From: Sphagnum compactum | Lineage: Eukaryota; Bryophyta; Sphagnopsida; Sphagnales | Length of the DNA stretch: 64,000 bases | Assembly (NCBI GenBank): GCA_965153455.1 | Contig: OZ234496.1 | Span: 17,538,304 to 17,602,303, forward strand | Direction: 5' to 3' | Shown: piece by piece, positions 37,201-49,529 of the stretch | Numbering within the stretch: position 1 is the stretch's first letter | Layout of the letters: every line of letters starts with the position of its first letter | Translations under genes and position numbers: made by a program | Notes under the pieces: generated by a model | What the model was told of the DNA's origin: nothing | What the model saw: the letters and a program-made list of their open reading frames with translations, nothing else | Database searches by the model: none

Positions 37201-38020
37201 CCTACCAAGGCAAGGATATTGTGTTTAGATTCATTATAGAGTATAGTAGCTTCAGGGATTTTTATAGGCCCCTAGGTAATAATAATAATTGGTCTATTTT
37301 TATATGAGTATTTTTTGAAAGATGATATTTTGGATTGTGTTGAAACTTCAGAATACTTATAATGTTATAATGGCTTGAAGGAGTTTGGTTTCTTTTCGGG
37401 GATTTTTTGAAGATTATATTTTTGGCATGGTGGTGAAATGTTTGAATTTCCATCATTCTTCTTTGCATTAAGATACTTTTTAATGTAAATGACAAGGCCC
37501 TAGTGTGACACACCCCTTGTTATATTCTTATTGCAATAGGTATATTTTGGCTTGTGTTGTACCATTGTTGACTTATACTTTTCACGCATTTTAGGATATG
37601 CCTTTCTAGTTTTTATGAAAACTCTATAAATGGGTTCTATGTTATGGGGTGACACTTTAGGATCTTTGGAGGATATTTTTGGTGTCCACAAGTTACTCCA
37701 CTTTTTCACCCTTTCAGTTTGGACTTGGGAGAGTTTTGTTGGCATTCCCTACCAAGGCAAGGATATTGTGTTTAGATTCATTATAGAGTATAGTAGCTTC
37801 AGGGATTTTGGCCCCTAGGTAATAGGTCTATTTTTATATGAGGATTTTTGAAAGATGATATTTTGTCTTGTGTTGAAACTTGAGATTAGTGATAGAGTTA
37901 TAATATCTTGAAGGATTTTGGTTTCTTTTAGAGGATTTTTTTGAAGATTGTATTTTTGCATGGTGAATTATTTGAGCTTTCATAATTTTTCGTTTGCCTT
38001 AAGATATTTTTTAAAGAAGG
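37201..38020 (+). repeat. Direct repeat of about 280 bp, offset 547 bp
   Basis: Copies begin at 37201 and 37748. The first 62 bases are identical (starting 'cctaccaaggcaaggatatt'). The remainder matches with many substitutions and small indels to about 37490 and 38020. Immediately before the first copy, a 7-bp inverted repeat CCTTGCC/GGCAAGG with a 6-base loop is present. The copies could be LTR remnants or a segmental duplication. Confidence 0.85.
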
Positions 38021-40005
38021 CAGAAAAAGGAAAGAAATGTGTAGTGGAATAAAACAATTTTTTTTAAAAATGAGAATATTAAAACTTTTTTAAATCCATG
38101 TTACAAGGTCTTGTGTCATTAACATATATTCATCTAGCATGATAGAACATTTTGTGGTTCTAAAAACAATTTCAGGAATTTGCGTTTACGGCGAACAATT
38201 TCAGTCTTCTTAGACTTCAATTTTATTTTGGGTTTTCAAGCGTGATTAACTTTACATCCTATGAAACTGTTATCAACTTAGTGCTTGCATTTGTTGGTTG
38301 TTTATTTGTTCTTAGCTTCAAAAGCATTGAATCACTTCAACATCTTGAACTTTGGAACCTATATGCATCCAACTATTGGGAAGAACATAGTACCAACCAA
38401 TGGAAAATAACATAAGCCAAGAAACTTTGAAAGAACTTTTGAGTTTGTTTACCATTGTTTTTGGGCGGCCAAACTCAAAAGTGACCCATATTCATACACA
38501 ATGACATTTCATGTGTTCTAACAACGAAAAAACTTTTTTAATTTGAATTCCTGATGTTCCAAAGAACAAACAAGTTCACTAGCCACACCGGCCTCCATGG
38601 AAAAAAAGAAAACTTTTGAAGCATTTTCTTTTTTCTTATACGCCATTTGCCCAAACATGTCATATGGTTACATAGAAGTTATGATGTTGAACATAAATTT
38701 AAATGTATGTAAATTTAAACTCTAAATTTGCCTATTCGTTTATATAGATTCTCTCCGCTTAATCCAAACATTTTCAAAATCTATAGTTTCAAACCTGGCA
38801 AGGGGCTATTAATACTCTTATAAGTGGCTCTATTCAACTTCTAAACCATCAAAACTTAACTTGGACCTCTTTGAAGATTAGATGTCATTTTGAATTGGAA
38901 ACCCCTTCATTCTATGTAGTTGTATTTCTGAAAATTGGGAAAATCCTTGGCCAGATTGCTTGTCTCAACATTGTCCTTCAAAATTCTCATTGGTGAAATG
39001 AGTGATACAAGCGTGGTGCATAGTTAGGCTATAACATGCTATGAATGAAGGGTGTAAACAAGTTACAAACCCTGTAAGCTCAAATTTTACAACCTTGACC
39101 ATTAAGTCTCCTTGAGGTATATTTCTGTTTACTCACGAGGAGGAAGGTTAGCATACTGAGAAGAGAGAAAGTTTGCAATTTCACACTTGATTGCATATGA
39201 TTCCACTCTCTAATGATCTTTCAAGTTCCTCACACTTGATTGATTGTATTATTTAAGAGCATTTCCACTATGGGATACAAAGGGTTATTTTGTGGAGTTG
39301 ACTTCTCTGATTTTGCTATTTTGCCAAGTACACATTTCTTGCTTGCCAAGTCCACTTTGCCAAATGCTAACTGGTAGTAGAAAGTGGGATGTACACACTA
39401 CTTTCAAAAAGTACAGCATCTAAATAATGGGAAACTGAGTTTGAACTTTGCGGTGTAAATTTGAACAAAATGTAGTCATTTCCAAAATGGTCAGTCCAAA
39501 AATTTGCTTTTCATTGGTTGGCCATAATCATTGGCCCAGTTTATCGGATATAAATAGTCATTCACTTTACACTATCCAATTATCCATGTTGATGGGTGGG
39601 GACGGGGAAATGAAATGAAAAAGTCATTCACTTTACACTCTAAAGTTGGTTGTGGTGAACTCTAGTAGAGGCTCAAATAGGGGGCATGGGTGCAGATGTT
39701 CCTAAAAGTTGAACCTATATTTGCTTATATCATCCTTTTGTGAGGTGACTTCCCGTCCCTCTACTCCCGGTTCTACAAGGTGATTATGCATGGAAGCACG
39801 AATGCTACTAATGAAGGAAGAATACAAATGTAATTTTGGAAATTAGATTGCGTTTGTAGTTGAAATTAAGTAACCTACCTCCTATGCATTATTTATGATT
39901 AAAACTGATAGATATATTTTTCCAAGCTCACACACTACACGTTCTAGGACTTGTGCCAAATTGTCATTCATCCAAACCAATGTTTAAGGACTTAACACCA
40001 TGTCC
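38021..40005. other. No gene recognised
   Basis: AT-rich intergenic DNA. No open frame with recognisable similarity and no terminal-repeat structure was identified. Confidence 0.5.
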
Positions 40006-40010
40006 GACCT

Positions 40011-40748
40011 TGCTGCAGACCACTAGTCACTTAAAATGTTGTTTCTCACACATAGATTGTTCAAATCTAGCTTGCCATAGCTCTCTGGAAAGCTAACAAC
40101 AAGGCGCACCAACCTACCAAATCTCAAGATCTGCAGCTACAACAGTAAGGAGTTATACCACCAAACCCGAGAGGGTTTTACAAAGGTGATGATCAAACCT
40201 TGCTGCAGACCACTAGTCACTTAAAATGTTGTTTCTCACACATAGATGGTTCAAATCTAGCTTGCCATAGCTCTCTGGAAAGCTAACAACAAGGCGCACC
40301 AACCTACCAAATCTCAAGATCTGCAGCTACAACAGTAAGGAGTTATACCACCAAACCCGAGAGGGTTTTACAAAGGTGATGATCAAACCTTGCTGCAGAC
40401 CACTAGTCACTTAAAATGTTGTTTCTCACACATAGACGGTTCAAATCTAGCTTGCCATAGCTCTCTGGAAAGCTAACAACAAGGCGCACCAACCTACCAA
40501 ATCTCAAGATCTGCAGCTACAACAGTAAGGAGTTATACCACCAAACCCGAGAGGGTTTTACAAAGGTGATGATCAAACCTTACTGCAGACCACTAGTCAC
40601 TTAAAATGTTGTTTCTCACACATAGACGGTTCAAATCTAGCTTGCCATAGCTCTCTGGAAAGCTAACAACAAGGCGCACCAACCTACCAAATCTCAAGAT
40701 CTGCAGCTACAATAGTAAGGAGTTATACCACCAAAACCGAGAGGGTTC
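40011..40748 (+). repeat. 190-bp tandem repeat, four copies
   Basis: Units start at 40011, 40201, 40391 and 40581, exactly 190 bp apart. The last is truncated at about 40748. Copies are nearly identical. The visible changes are at the base pair after 'catagat' or 'catagac' (ttg, tgg, cgg, cgg in order), tgctgcag to tactgcag in copy 4, acaacag to acaatag in copy 4, and aaacccga to aaaaccga in copy 4. The unit has no open frame of note. Confidence 0.97.
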
Positions 40749-40968
40749 CTGAGATTTCTCTAGAGTTCTAACCTTCAACACTATCACTAGATTTTCATTC
40801 TAATTTTTCTTCCTTCTTCCCTCCACCAAGACTAAACATTATTTCCCTCTTCAAGAAGCTTGTGAAATAAGTGTTCAAGATTGCATGAAAATTATCCTCG
40901 AGGCAAAAAGAGAGGCTCCCCATGATCCAAGTCCGCCTTTTAAAGAGAAGGAGAAGGGAGGTGAAGGT

Positions 40969-41076
40969 GGATCCAAAGCTTGGTGGCCAATGGAAGGATC
41001 CAAAGCTTGGTGGCCAATGGAAGGATCCAAAGCTCGGTGACCATTAGAATGTTCCAAGCTTGGTGGCCAATGGAAT
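40969..41076 (+). repeat. 27-bp minisatellite, four copies
   Basis: 'ggatccaaagcttggtggcc' plus 'aatggaa' starts at 40969, 40996 and 41023. A diverged fourth unit is near 41050. It gives a repeated 'SIGHQALDP'-type peptide on the minus strand, which I regard as incidental. Confidence 0.85.
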
Positions 41077-41290
41077 GTGAAGGATAAACACCTTTTCACC
41101 TCTTCCATTTTTCCCTTCGACTTCACGATTTTACTTTACCATGGTCCTAAGCCGTTACTCCCGCCTTTCTTTCCTCTTCTTCGAACTATAAATTACGATT
41201 GCGCACCTCAACGTGACAAATCTTTCCCACCTCCATTGTCAAATTGATTTCGATTGAAGATCTAACCTTTTTCTTCCTTTGCTTGAAATT

Positions 41291-41713
41291 ATGGCGTCGC
41301 GCATGGTTTCATCTTACGGGCCGCAAGCCGCACAAGCGAACGAAGAACCACCTCCGGAGTCATCCCTAGATCTTACCCTAACCCAGCATCCTCGCGATGA
41401 AGAACCCGAACTTCGAGAAATGCGTGCTCGTCTTGAAGTCGAACCTCCTCGAGCCTGGTACTATCGCATTTCTCCGAACTCTCGCACCCTGGTGATCTTG
41501 CTGCAAGTTGACCCCGCTTCTGGTGACGAACCCGAGATTGTTTGTGAAGGTTGTTACGAAACTGAAGATACTTCTATCTTCGCATGGTCTTCAGTTCTCG
41601 GTGTTGGTCACTATCGTTGGTTACGCGGTCCGATTCGTCGACTGCCTCCCAATAGCAAGGCGGACTACCTAGTTCGCACCATCCGGCGCATCTTAGATTT
41701 CTTGCAGTTGTGA
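41291..41713 (+). CDS. Orphan 140-residue protein, unknown function
   Basis: The open frame starts at ATG 41291 and ends TGA 41711-41713. Its codons are rich in G and C at third positions compared with the flanks, which supports real coding. Residues 25-60 are acidic and Pro/Glu-rich. Residues 60-140 are a basic, hydrophobic block with 'WYYRISPNSRTLVILLQV', a close Cys pair 'CEGC', 'WLRGPIRRLP' and a C-terminal amphipathic 'TIRRILDFLQL'. There is no signal peptide or membrane segment. A pyrimidine-rich leader precedes it, and AATAAA at 41784-41789 is a plausible poly(A) signal. I recognise no family. It could be a lineage-specific gene or part of a non-autonomous element carrying the 190-bp repeats upstream. 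Confidence 0.55.
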   Translation: MASRMVSSYGPQAAQANEEPPPESSLDLTLTQHPRDEEPELREMRARLEVEPPRAWYYRISPNSRTLVILLQVDPASGDEPEIVCEGCYETEDTSIFAWSSVLGVGHYRWLRGPIRRLPPNSKADYLVRTIRRILDFLQL

Positions 41714-42689
41714 ACTATCACTAAGGCATAACTCAGGATTCTACATGTACTTGTAGCTCCTTGCTGAGCTTATCCCTATCATAAATAAATGTTTCAATTA
41801 TCATCAGACTCCTATTGCTATTAGCATACTATCTGTTTAATTGTTGAGTTGCCTTGAATTAACCTTATGTTCAACGGCTTGAAGATTATTCTACCTCTAT
41901 TAAATCTTTCATCAACACCCCTTCAACTGCTTTAAGAATTTTTAACATCCTTGCTACTTTCTAAATACCATAACAAGATTAATGTTGTGTTGAACACCGT
42001 AAATTTTGGTGTCTACTGCTACCCCAACCCTCTGGAGATTTCTCACCCCTAATTATGCAACAAGGTTTCTAAAATTATGGTTATTAGCCTTTGCTGAAGA
42101 AAAGAACTAATCCAACTCCTTAATCACCAACAACACATTTCAGAAAAGAAAATAACCCCCTTCGCACCATGCACACTCAGCATCCCTATGAAGTCGCTAC
42201 AAACCCTTAATAACCTTACCCCATTCAAATAACCCTGATGTAACTCTTAAAAACTGAGACTACCGCACATGGTTGTGTCGGTATGGCTCACACCTTTGGA
42301 AAGTCTTATCCTGCTTTCTTGCATATATAATTCTGATTGGTGTTGTTTTCACACACACAATTTTTTTCATTCATACAACACCCAATTATTCCAGTGCATT
42401 ATGTACTATTGTGGGATAAGCACGGCAGACTGATGACAGTATGCTGAAATGAAAGGTCAGGGCCACCAAGTCCCCAAAAATTCACACTTTTTAAGTCATC
42501 TCACCCATAACATGTGGAAGCATGGCTTAGGCAAGGACTATGTATGCGCTTGAGTTTTCAACTCCCCAATGCTATGCGTATTTTTTATCAGTGTTGTGGG
42601 TTTACACTAACCCCTTGAGTAGAGTTTTTTTTCTTTTGCACTTAATACTTACCATGCCTGTTGTGTGAATAACATTTTTTATTCACTTA

Positions 42690-43030
42690 GAGCATCTCCA
42701 AAGGTGCTCAGTATGTAACTCTGGATAGTAAAATTAAATGTCTAGGTTTAGGTTTTTTTTTGTTTGGCAACCCCACCAATAAATCTGAAACTGCATACAC
42801 ATGGGGGACTCCTAATAGCAAATCACCTGGACCAATCATTGTGATCGACCAATCAGAAATACTAAGCCGCAGTCAGGTGCTCAACTGTGTTCCGCCTTTT
42901 ACCAGCCACTGCAAGCTGCACGAATTTGGTGCAGAAAAACTAATTTCCTAAGCTGAACTGGCACAGTTTGACTCTTTTGGAATAAATTTTACTGTCTGGA
43001 GTCACATACTGAGCACCATTGGAGATGCTC
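42690..43030. mobile_element. PIF/Harbinger-type (Tourist-like) MITE
   Basis: The 341-bp element has terminal inverted repeats of about 46 bp starting 'gagcatctccaaaggtgctc' (right end, inverted: 'gagcatctccaatggtgctc'), with about five mismatches. It is flanked on both sides by the trinucleotide TTA (42687-42689 and 43031-43033), the target duplication typical of PIF/Harbinger elements. The internal open frame of 63 codons is not a transposase, so it is non-autonomous. Confidence 0.9.
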
Positions 43031-43033
43031 TTA

Positions 43034-46000
43034 TGCAAGGAAAGTGTACAAAAATTTCAATTACGTTCACAAAATTCTCTTCTTTTTCTTTTTTTGGGCA
43101 AAGGAAGTGTGTATATTACATATCCTCATCAATTATACCTATTTTCAATCCACATTAATTAGTTGTGGGTGCATCCCAAAGGTCAATGGTTTTGATCAGC
43201 CCATCAAAAAATATTCAAATGTTTTTAATGCTTCCAAATAGAAAGTTCCAGTCTCAATAGGGCAAGGTCGAAGTGCTTCCACTTAGCCTAACTATGTACA
43301 ATACATGCCCACACTTTCGATGGACAAATTGTGATACTCTCAAGTGCACATTCTTGAGTTTATATTGGGTGCATGTTGCCCCATTTCATTGCTTGAGTAA
43401 AATTTCCCATTCCTAACCTTGTTCATTACCATTTCTACCTTATTCTTTTACAAGAAAGTATATGGGTACCTATTTGTGATTCATTTTAATTATTTAATTA
43501 GTTGTGGTGTATCTCAAAGCTCTAAAAACAAATGTTGGCAATGGGTCACTCTGATTGGCCATCATTTATGTGGATTTACACAAGGGGTAAGTGTAAATCA
43601 TTTACATTTACATAATTCTACACTTACATCTTCAAGGTTAAGCATTTTCACTTACACACATGTCGATGAGAGGATTTGCACTTACATTAAAGGTCTGCCT
43701 AAAACTATATACATGATGCACAACATTGGTTTGGACCTTACATGACAAGAGGATGATCTTAAAGCACAACTACAAAACATATTAGTAATTTAGAACTAGA
43801 TTAGAATTAAGGGCTTTAAAAGTAAATAAGAACATGCAAATGATTTGATACTTCATTCATTTATTTATTCATTTTTTGTTCTCTTGCAATTCAACAAAAG
43901 AAGTTTAACAACCCCATTTTTAATTTTATAATTTTCTCTTAGTAGTTAAATAATAAGTACAAAAGGTGAACCTTCATTTCATAACATAGAATGTTAATAT
44001 AGTGGGAGGAAGATTTGTTATCTTGCAGAAGGTTAGGAGTTGGATTCCATTGTTTTGGGGTATTGCCACTTTTGAATTTTCTTTTTCACTTTTCCCTTTT
44101 GAGAGTTATTTAACACCAAACCTTAGTGGGAGGTACAATATATATTATAAATAATCTAGTTTGAAGTGTAATTATAATTTTTTAAAAACTAAATTATAAT
44201 GAGAATGATTCATTTAAGTTGATTTAGTTAAAACAACTTTAGGTTCTATAAATTGTCTTTTGAGTTGACAATTCTATTCTAGAGTGGAATTTGTTTGATT
44301 GATTCCCAAGTAAAAGGGAATGAAGCATTGTCTTTTTGGATTTGCATTTTCTTAGAATTATTTTTCTTTTCAACACCATAGTCACAAAAATATATATATA
44401 TATTTTTAAACAATTTACATCCCATTTCTCTTTAATTGAATATGAATTCAATTCAATAAAATTTCAATTCATTTGACTTTAACTTAAAATTTGAATTCAA
44501 TTCAATTAACATAAATTCAATTCATGCAAGTTGCATGCAATGTCATTCAATTGGAACTTAATTTTCACAAAATCAATTCATTTTTTTCATCAATTGGTTA
44601 TCACTAGTAGTGTGTGGAGTGCAAAACACAAGGAGAATTAATGCAAATATCATGTTGTTGTCCTTTGTTCTATGCGTTTGTTTAAAGTCACACTTGGGAA
44701 GACAGATCATAAGCAAGCCATACTTATTGTATTACATCCACACCATCTAACTATTCATGTCAAATGGCATCTACAAATGAAATTTGAAAATGAGCTATAG
44801 CTTAAACCATGGTTTTTTGTTTAAAAGTCCTCAAATACATCCATTAGTAAGCATCCTTAGCATTAATAATTAGCATTAAATGGTGACGGTCCTAGTGGCA
44901 CTTTTACAAAAATGCTGCTACAAATGGTGACCTAGGAAGTGCTTAGGTCTAGATGTGACTAATTTATTTATTTTTATTTCAAAAAATGGCGAAAAAAACC
45001 GTAAATTTCACAATTTTTCTGTGTTTTTCTTTCATTTTCTGAAATTAAAAAAATCTTCAAGTTGTGAAATTTCACCCAAAAACAAAAACTGGCCTAAACT
45101 AATCAATTTGAGTAGGGAATTCCGAAAATGAATTTTTAGTAGCAACAAAGCAATACTCATTGGATTCCATGATGATGAAGACACATAGGTTCTACATACA
45201 AGACCATCTAAGGATTTACAAATCAAAAAGTGTTTTGAAACCAAAACGAGTTTTGGAGAGCAAAAAGCAAAGGTACAAAGACAAATCTTCCCAAGTACTT
45301 TGTGGAATTACTCAAGCTTTTCAAAATCATCCATATTTTTTCCAATTGAAATTGAATAGATCACATATCAAACCTCTACATTCATGCAAATTTTCATTCT
45401 CGATTTTACAATCTTTCAAAGTCGAAAGTTGTCAACCATGACCTCATTTCTTCTTTTAGCATGGTAAGTATATTATGGATGGTGTTGCTTGCCATTTCCA
45501 ATATTCTACTTAATTATTATTCACAAGCACATGCCATCTAAGTCTACTTTGTTCTTGATTTTCTAGATTAGAGCCCATGGGACAATTTCCTTGGTCATTA
45601 AAACCACCTTGGCCTTTCACAACTAATTTAGTCCATACAAATTGCAGGAAATCAAAAACACTAGTTCCATACCATAACAAGATTTGGACAAAGATAGAAA
45701 TTTGACACCAAAACTTCCAAACAACTAAGGTCTCAATGGCCTTATGATTAGTAGCATTGGCCACCAAATGGGTTGGGAGGTTGATGTCTAGCCTTTCTCA
45801 TCAACCTTTAGTTTCTTTACTTTTTGGTTGGGTAACTTGCAAAACCACACAATTTTCTCATTAAACTAAATCAATCTAAGATTATTATTTTGAAGGTAGG
45901 TCTAGTATAGTTATATTGGTCATTTAGTTTTAAGTATTGTTTCAATGAGGATTTCAACCTTGAGGATGTTCATTGAATTCCTTGCCAAATTTCATACAAA

Positions 46001-49000
46001 TATTTTTTCAAAAACAAGTAAGCATATTCATAGTAGTCTATTCGGATTTATTTGTTCCTAAATGCAAGAGTTGAAGAGCATTACACAAATTTAATCAAAA
46101 TCCTTTCATTTGCTTTGAAAAATCATATAAACAGTTAGGGGTGACCTCGGCCAAACTCTGAATTGAGTGATATTAATATCATTAGAAATATATAAATGTG
46201 AGCTACAATATAGTGAGCTTGCATTCAACGTTTTCTTTCTTTCTTTCTTTCTTTCAGTTTTCCGTTGTAGCACACTAATAGCAACACCTTTTTTTTAAAA
46301 AGGTACCAACTATGAAAACTTGGTGACACATTTATCCCAAAACTAAAAGCGATGTCACAATTTGGCAACTCTTTTGAAAAAATTTAAAACATTCTTCAAA
46401 AACTGACAAGTTTTTTCTAACAAAAAAAGGGAATAAGCAACCAACTATTGCTAATTTAATTGTTTTTGCATCACAATACTAAAATTTTCCCAAATTTTGG
46501 TTGCTCAAATAATTTGAAATATATATGTATATACCCTAATAATTATGAAGGTTTGAATGGTCAAGAGTCAAGACAATATTTGTCAATATGATTCTCAACC
46601 AATTATAGAATGATCACTATGATTTGGAGTGGCAATGCCCATTTAATTGCAGAATTTGATATGGCATAGAGAAGATCTCAATGATGATTAGAAGGCAATG
46701 CATGAATTTCTTGATAATTTTGACGTAATGAAATTATGAATAAAGTGTCCCAATTTAGAAAGCTGAACTTTGAGAATTTTGAGACAATGCCATTGAGATC
46801 CAGTTCCTAGGGAATGAAAGTATGTTGTAAAGGAGAATAGTTCCTCCTTCATGGGCTAAGTGACACTAAGGTTCATGCTAGTCTCAAATTTGGTTTGAGC
46901 TCAAATTGCACTAAATGTTTTTCTTTTTTTTTCTTTTTTGGGTTGTTTTTGGTGCAATTGAGGCGATTGAGCGTTGTCCATGAATGTGCATCTCATCTTC
47001 CATAGCTTTCAATACTTTGACCCAAACAGCTAATGAATGTGCACTAGGTTTGGAAAGTTTTATTACATTTAGATTTTAAAACTACCTCAGATTCCTCTTG
47101 ATAAGCTTAATGGTGCATAATCAAACAAATAATAGAAATCCCTTGTCTTTCCTTTTAAGAAATCGCATGATTTTTATATGCTAAGAAAAACTGTAAAGGG
47201 ATCATTTTAATTTACTTATTCAACTTTGCACATTAGTAATTCTTTGTTGAAATTTAGTGGAATTAAAAGGTATCCTAATTAAAGATCCAACAAACATTGC
47301 ATGTTCATATCTTGAATGATACATTAATACACAACTTTACATCTTACACATGTGGTCTAAAATGTATGGTTAAAACAAGTTAAATACCCATCATTATAAA
47401 GCCAAAACCGCCAAATATTTTTGACAAGCTCCATTACATATGCTTACATTAGTCCATCATACAAAAGAAAAATAATCATATTGTATTACCTATATCCTTG
47501 GAAGACATATTTGAATCGAATATTTTAAGAATAGGTAATCATTCCCTTTAAATAAATGGCAAAACCTAAATCACAAGGCAAACTAACAAGCCCTTGTACA
47601 TAGATGTGCAAAGTCCATCATCCATTTGAACTACCTTTTTGCTTTTCACAATGTAATGAATAAGTCTTGGCCATAAACTTTAAAACTAAATTACAAACAT
47701 ATGGGACTCTCTTGTGTACAAGCTTATGGCAACTTTTCTTGTGTTTAAAACAGAGATGTGAATTATAGTTTATAATGTGCATGAGCCCATGATAGTCATC
47801 ATTGCTTGAATGTGTACAATTATTATAGGAGTTTTCCATGCCAATAATTCACAACCACAATCCACATAGGTTAATTAAGATTGAATTGGGTATGAATAAA
47901 AGATACCATTACATTATATGTATTTTGGTGGATTTTTTATATTCATCAAATGTTGGGAAATCATTCATGCACAATATTGATTTACAAAGTATAAATCCTT
48001 CAAGATTTTCAATCATAATTCTATTATTTGATCATGTGTAAGTTTGTATTTTGAATTAAAATTTATTGGAAATTCTCCCCCAAAATTAACAAATGATTTA
48101 GGCGTTGGATAGACATATTAAGTATGCATTAAGTTGTTTGTGCATTTTAGATTTCTCATAAAATTGAACTAGACAATGCATATTCTTAAATTGTAGTTGT
48201 AAAAGGTATTTACTTAACACTTTTGATATTAACTTTTTTGAAGTGGAGTAGAGTCCAACTCTTGAATTGAATGTTTCAACCTCCAAAATTACAAGTAAAA
48301 GCCTCCAATTTTAAACTTCAAACCTTTTTTGGAGTTTATTAAAACTTTAGGATCAACTTATGATTGTGAATTGCCCTCGGTTGTTTCAATTATCATGTGC
48401 TCAAGTTTATACTTCAATTAGCATGCTAGCTATCATGGTTCTTTCCAATCATTGCAAACTCTCACCTTGTAATGTGTTTGAAGTTCACATTTCAAATTGG
48501 CAAATAGGAACATGTATGTGAAAATTTTAAAGGTTGAGTGGCCTATATTTGCTTATGGTCTTTTGAAGAATTTTTAAGTTCAATTTTTTATTCCTTGTTT
48601 TTGGGTCCTTTTGAAAATCAATTGGAAAAAAAATCATAGTCAGTGGTCACAAATTACAATGTTATTTCTTGAACAATGATCCAAGGCCTCTTTTTTCTTT
48701 TCTTTTTTTAACAATTATTGTCAGCAATCTTAATTTTGTCCTCATTATCTCCTTACTCATAGTATTTGAATTATAGTGTTACTCACATTAATTAGTTATC
48801 AGGACCCCCAAAGTTCCAAAAGAATAAAACTTGATCAACATCTGTGATTGGTCATCACAGAAATAATTCAATCAAGCTTTGGATAATCTCAAAATAGATA
48901 CTATAGGACCTTGTCCACTTCGACACATGTTTGTCAAATAACTAATCAAAATTGTGAAGATCACATTGACAAATGATATATTCCCAAATATTTCATCAGA

Positions 49001-49529
49001 ATATTTATTTTCCTTGAGAAAATTGATTTCTGGAATTTTTTTTGAATTTTATTACATTTGTGAAAATAATAGAATTGGTGTTGAACTGGCCCATGTGCTA
49101 TTGGATATGGTGTTCTCCTCGTTTTGGGTTATGTATGTAGGTTACTGGAGTAGAACATAATGCAATGGATATGGGATAAAGTAAGGTGCTAATGGGAACA
49201 ACAAAATCCAAAGAATCCAATACCCAAATTGGAACAATTGTCAAGTAACAATGCTAACTTGGATAGTCAAGGTCCATGCACTCCTAAAACACATGGCTAC
49301 ATGAGTAGTGACCTTTGAATTTTAAGGCAAATCCTTTAATCTAGAGAAAGAAGATGGTGAAAAACTTTTCTTAAGATGTCAAATGGTTATCACTCAAAAA
49401 TGAAGATACTCCAAATGCAGCTATTAGTGGAGGATGCCACAATCTAAATGAAGGTATGACCCAACAACATTTGCATCCATGTGTCCATCAGCCCATTCAG
49501 TGCCTCACATTTGTGCCAAACTTTGCAAA
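43034..49529. other. AT-rich DNA with short repeats, no supported gene
   Basis: Seen here: 'aagtgtaaat'/'atttacattta' words at 43580-43700 echoing the 16.0-16.15 kb cluster; a GAATTCAATTCAA-type repeat at 44430-44530; (TA)n near 44390-44402; (CTTT)n at about 46229-46256. A minus-strand 85-codon frame at 45510-45767 is coding-like but I do not recognise it. Otherwise no gene is supported. Confidence 0.45.

Noticed and set aside
40011-40748. CRISPR-like array
   Set aside because: The 190-bp units are contiguous with no unique spacers, and the DNA is plant nuclear. It is a satellite-type tandem repeat.
42760-42951. 63-codon ORF
   Set aside because: It lies entirely inside the MITE and has no transposase features.
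45510-45767. 85-codon minus-strand frame considered as another L1 C-terminus
   Set aside because: The vague resemblance could not be anchored to any conserved motif.
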